A stretch of 27,185 nt of DNA from a virus. A program made the position numbers and the translations under genes. Below the pieces are notes generated by a model that was not told the DNA's origin, ran no database searches, and was given only the letters and a program-made list of their open reading frames with translations. This document shows positions 27,088 through 27,185 of this stretch, piece after piece. Location: positions 1 to 27,185 of the IMG/VR virus record IMGVR_UViG_3300042549_008439, one strand, 5' to 3'. How positions within the stretch are numbered: position 1 is the stretch's first letter; each line of letters starts with the position of its first letter.

Positions 27088-27185
27088 ACAGCCATGGGTG
27101 CCTTAATGGCATCGTGGCTAGTATAACCTTCTAACTCAATATCGTCCATATCAAAATCTGTAATTACAGAAATATCTGGATTTAA
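27084..27185 (-). CDS. thyA: Thymidylate synthase ThyA, C-terminal fragment (5' end beyond window)
   Basis: Reading the minus strand from the right edge gives 33 residues and a TAA (27086-27084). The sequence includes ITDFDMDDIELEGYTSH and ends DAIKAPMAV. This closely fits the conserved ThyA C-terminus, in which an acidic F..DDI.LEGY segment precedes a terminal IKAPVAV; the final valine closes over the active site. ThyA makes dTMP from dUMP using methylenetetrahydrofolate; phage copies (td in T4) supply thymidine for replication. Only the last eighth or so of the gene is in the window, so the catalytic cysteine cannot be checked. It converges on the fibre operon, and the stop codons overlap by two bases. 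Confidence 0.93.
   Translation of the reverse strand, partial: LNPDISVITDFDMDDIELEGYTSHDAIKAPMAV
27090..27119 (+). terminator. Candidate RNA hairpin just after the fibre operon's last stop
   Basis: Bases 27090-27102 pair with 27108-27119 around a five-base loop (TTAAT), with one bulge at 27098, giving 12 pairs. Two are G-U wobbles valid only in the plus-strand RNA; the same positions are A-C mismatches in the minus-strand RNA. This points to a role in the rightward late transcript. No U-run follows (AGUAUAACC), so it is not a textbook rho-independent terminator; RNA 3'-end protection or processing is an alternative. The bases also encode the ThyA C-terminus, so chance pairing is possible. 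Confidence 0.35.

Noticed and set aside
1-27185. Defence system, CRISPR array, tRNA, insertion sequence or attachment site
   Set aside because: All sequence is accounted for by tightly packed structural genes and the thyA end; no gap exceeds about 50 bases and no regularly spaced repeats or cloverleaf were seen.

Overview
The window is a tail and baseplate module of a T4-like contractile-tailed phage (myovirus, Caudoviricetes). It is AT-rich and almost entirely coding. Nine consecutive plus-strand structural genes are spaced by 1 to about 46 bases, and a minus-strand thymidylate synthase fragment sits at the right edge. The identification rests on recognisable protein families in the expected order: a hub-like protein, a gp5-type spike, a gp25/GPW wedge protein, a gp6-type wedge protein and fibre genes. 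It is also supported by intergenic matches to the T4-family late promoter (TATAAATA, or NATAAATA as in marine relatives). Base composition and protein style resemble marine or freshwater T4-like phages. The host cannot be named from this window. There is no sign of a bacterial chromosome, tRNA, insertion sequence, CRISPR array or defence island.

Layout. (1) 2-3502: hub-like baseplate protein, open at the left edge, with a very long low-complexity C-terminal tail. (2) 3508-5805: gp5-type central spike made of an OB fold, a beta-helix and a C-terminal GH19 muramidase/chitinase-like domain. (3) 5813-6250: gp25-like wedge protein. (4) 6297-9755: enlarged gp6-like wedge protein. (5) 9761-22060: a single 4099-residue virion protein covering nearly half the window. 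It carries two CBM5/12-like segments, a probable seven-bladed FG-GAP-like beta-propeller and several beta modules. (6) 22062-23339: fibre-like protein. (7) 23373-23993: conserved-looking small structural protein of unknown role, behind the clearest late promoter. (8) 24006-25886 and (9) 25888-27087: two fibre proteins sharing an N-terminal module but ending in different C-terminal domains, S74 endosialidase chaperone versus peptidase-G2-like. (10) 27084-27185, minus strand: ThyA C-terminus, whose stop codon overlaps the stop of gene 9.

How they fit together. Genes 1 and 2 would form the axial hub and the cell-puncturing spike with its wall-degrading enzyme. Genes 3 and 4 build the baseplate wedges around the hub. 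The giant protein lies where a gp7-type peripheral wedge protein is expected. Genes 6 to 9 supply peripheral and host-contacting fibres. Gene order and shared strand indicate late expression as one or a few transcripts, with internal late promoters ahead of the gp6-like gene and the 206-residue gene. No gene-free stretch exceeds about 50 bases. I found no wholly new system. The most notable points are the multidomain giant protein, the rearranged spike, the pair of fibres with different maturation domains, exact repeats in a fibre shaft, and an RNA hairpin candidate at the convergent junction with thyA.
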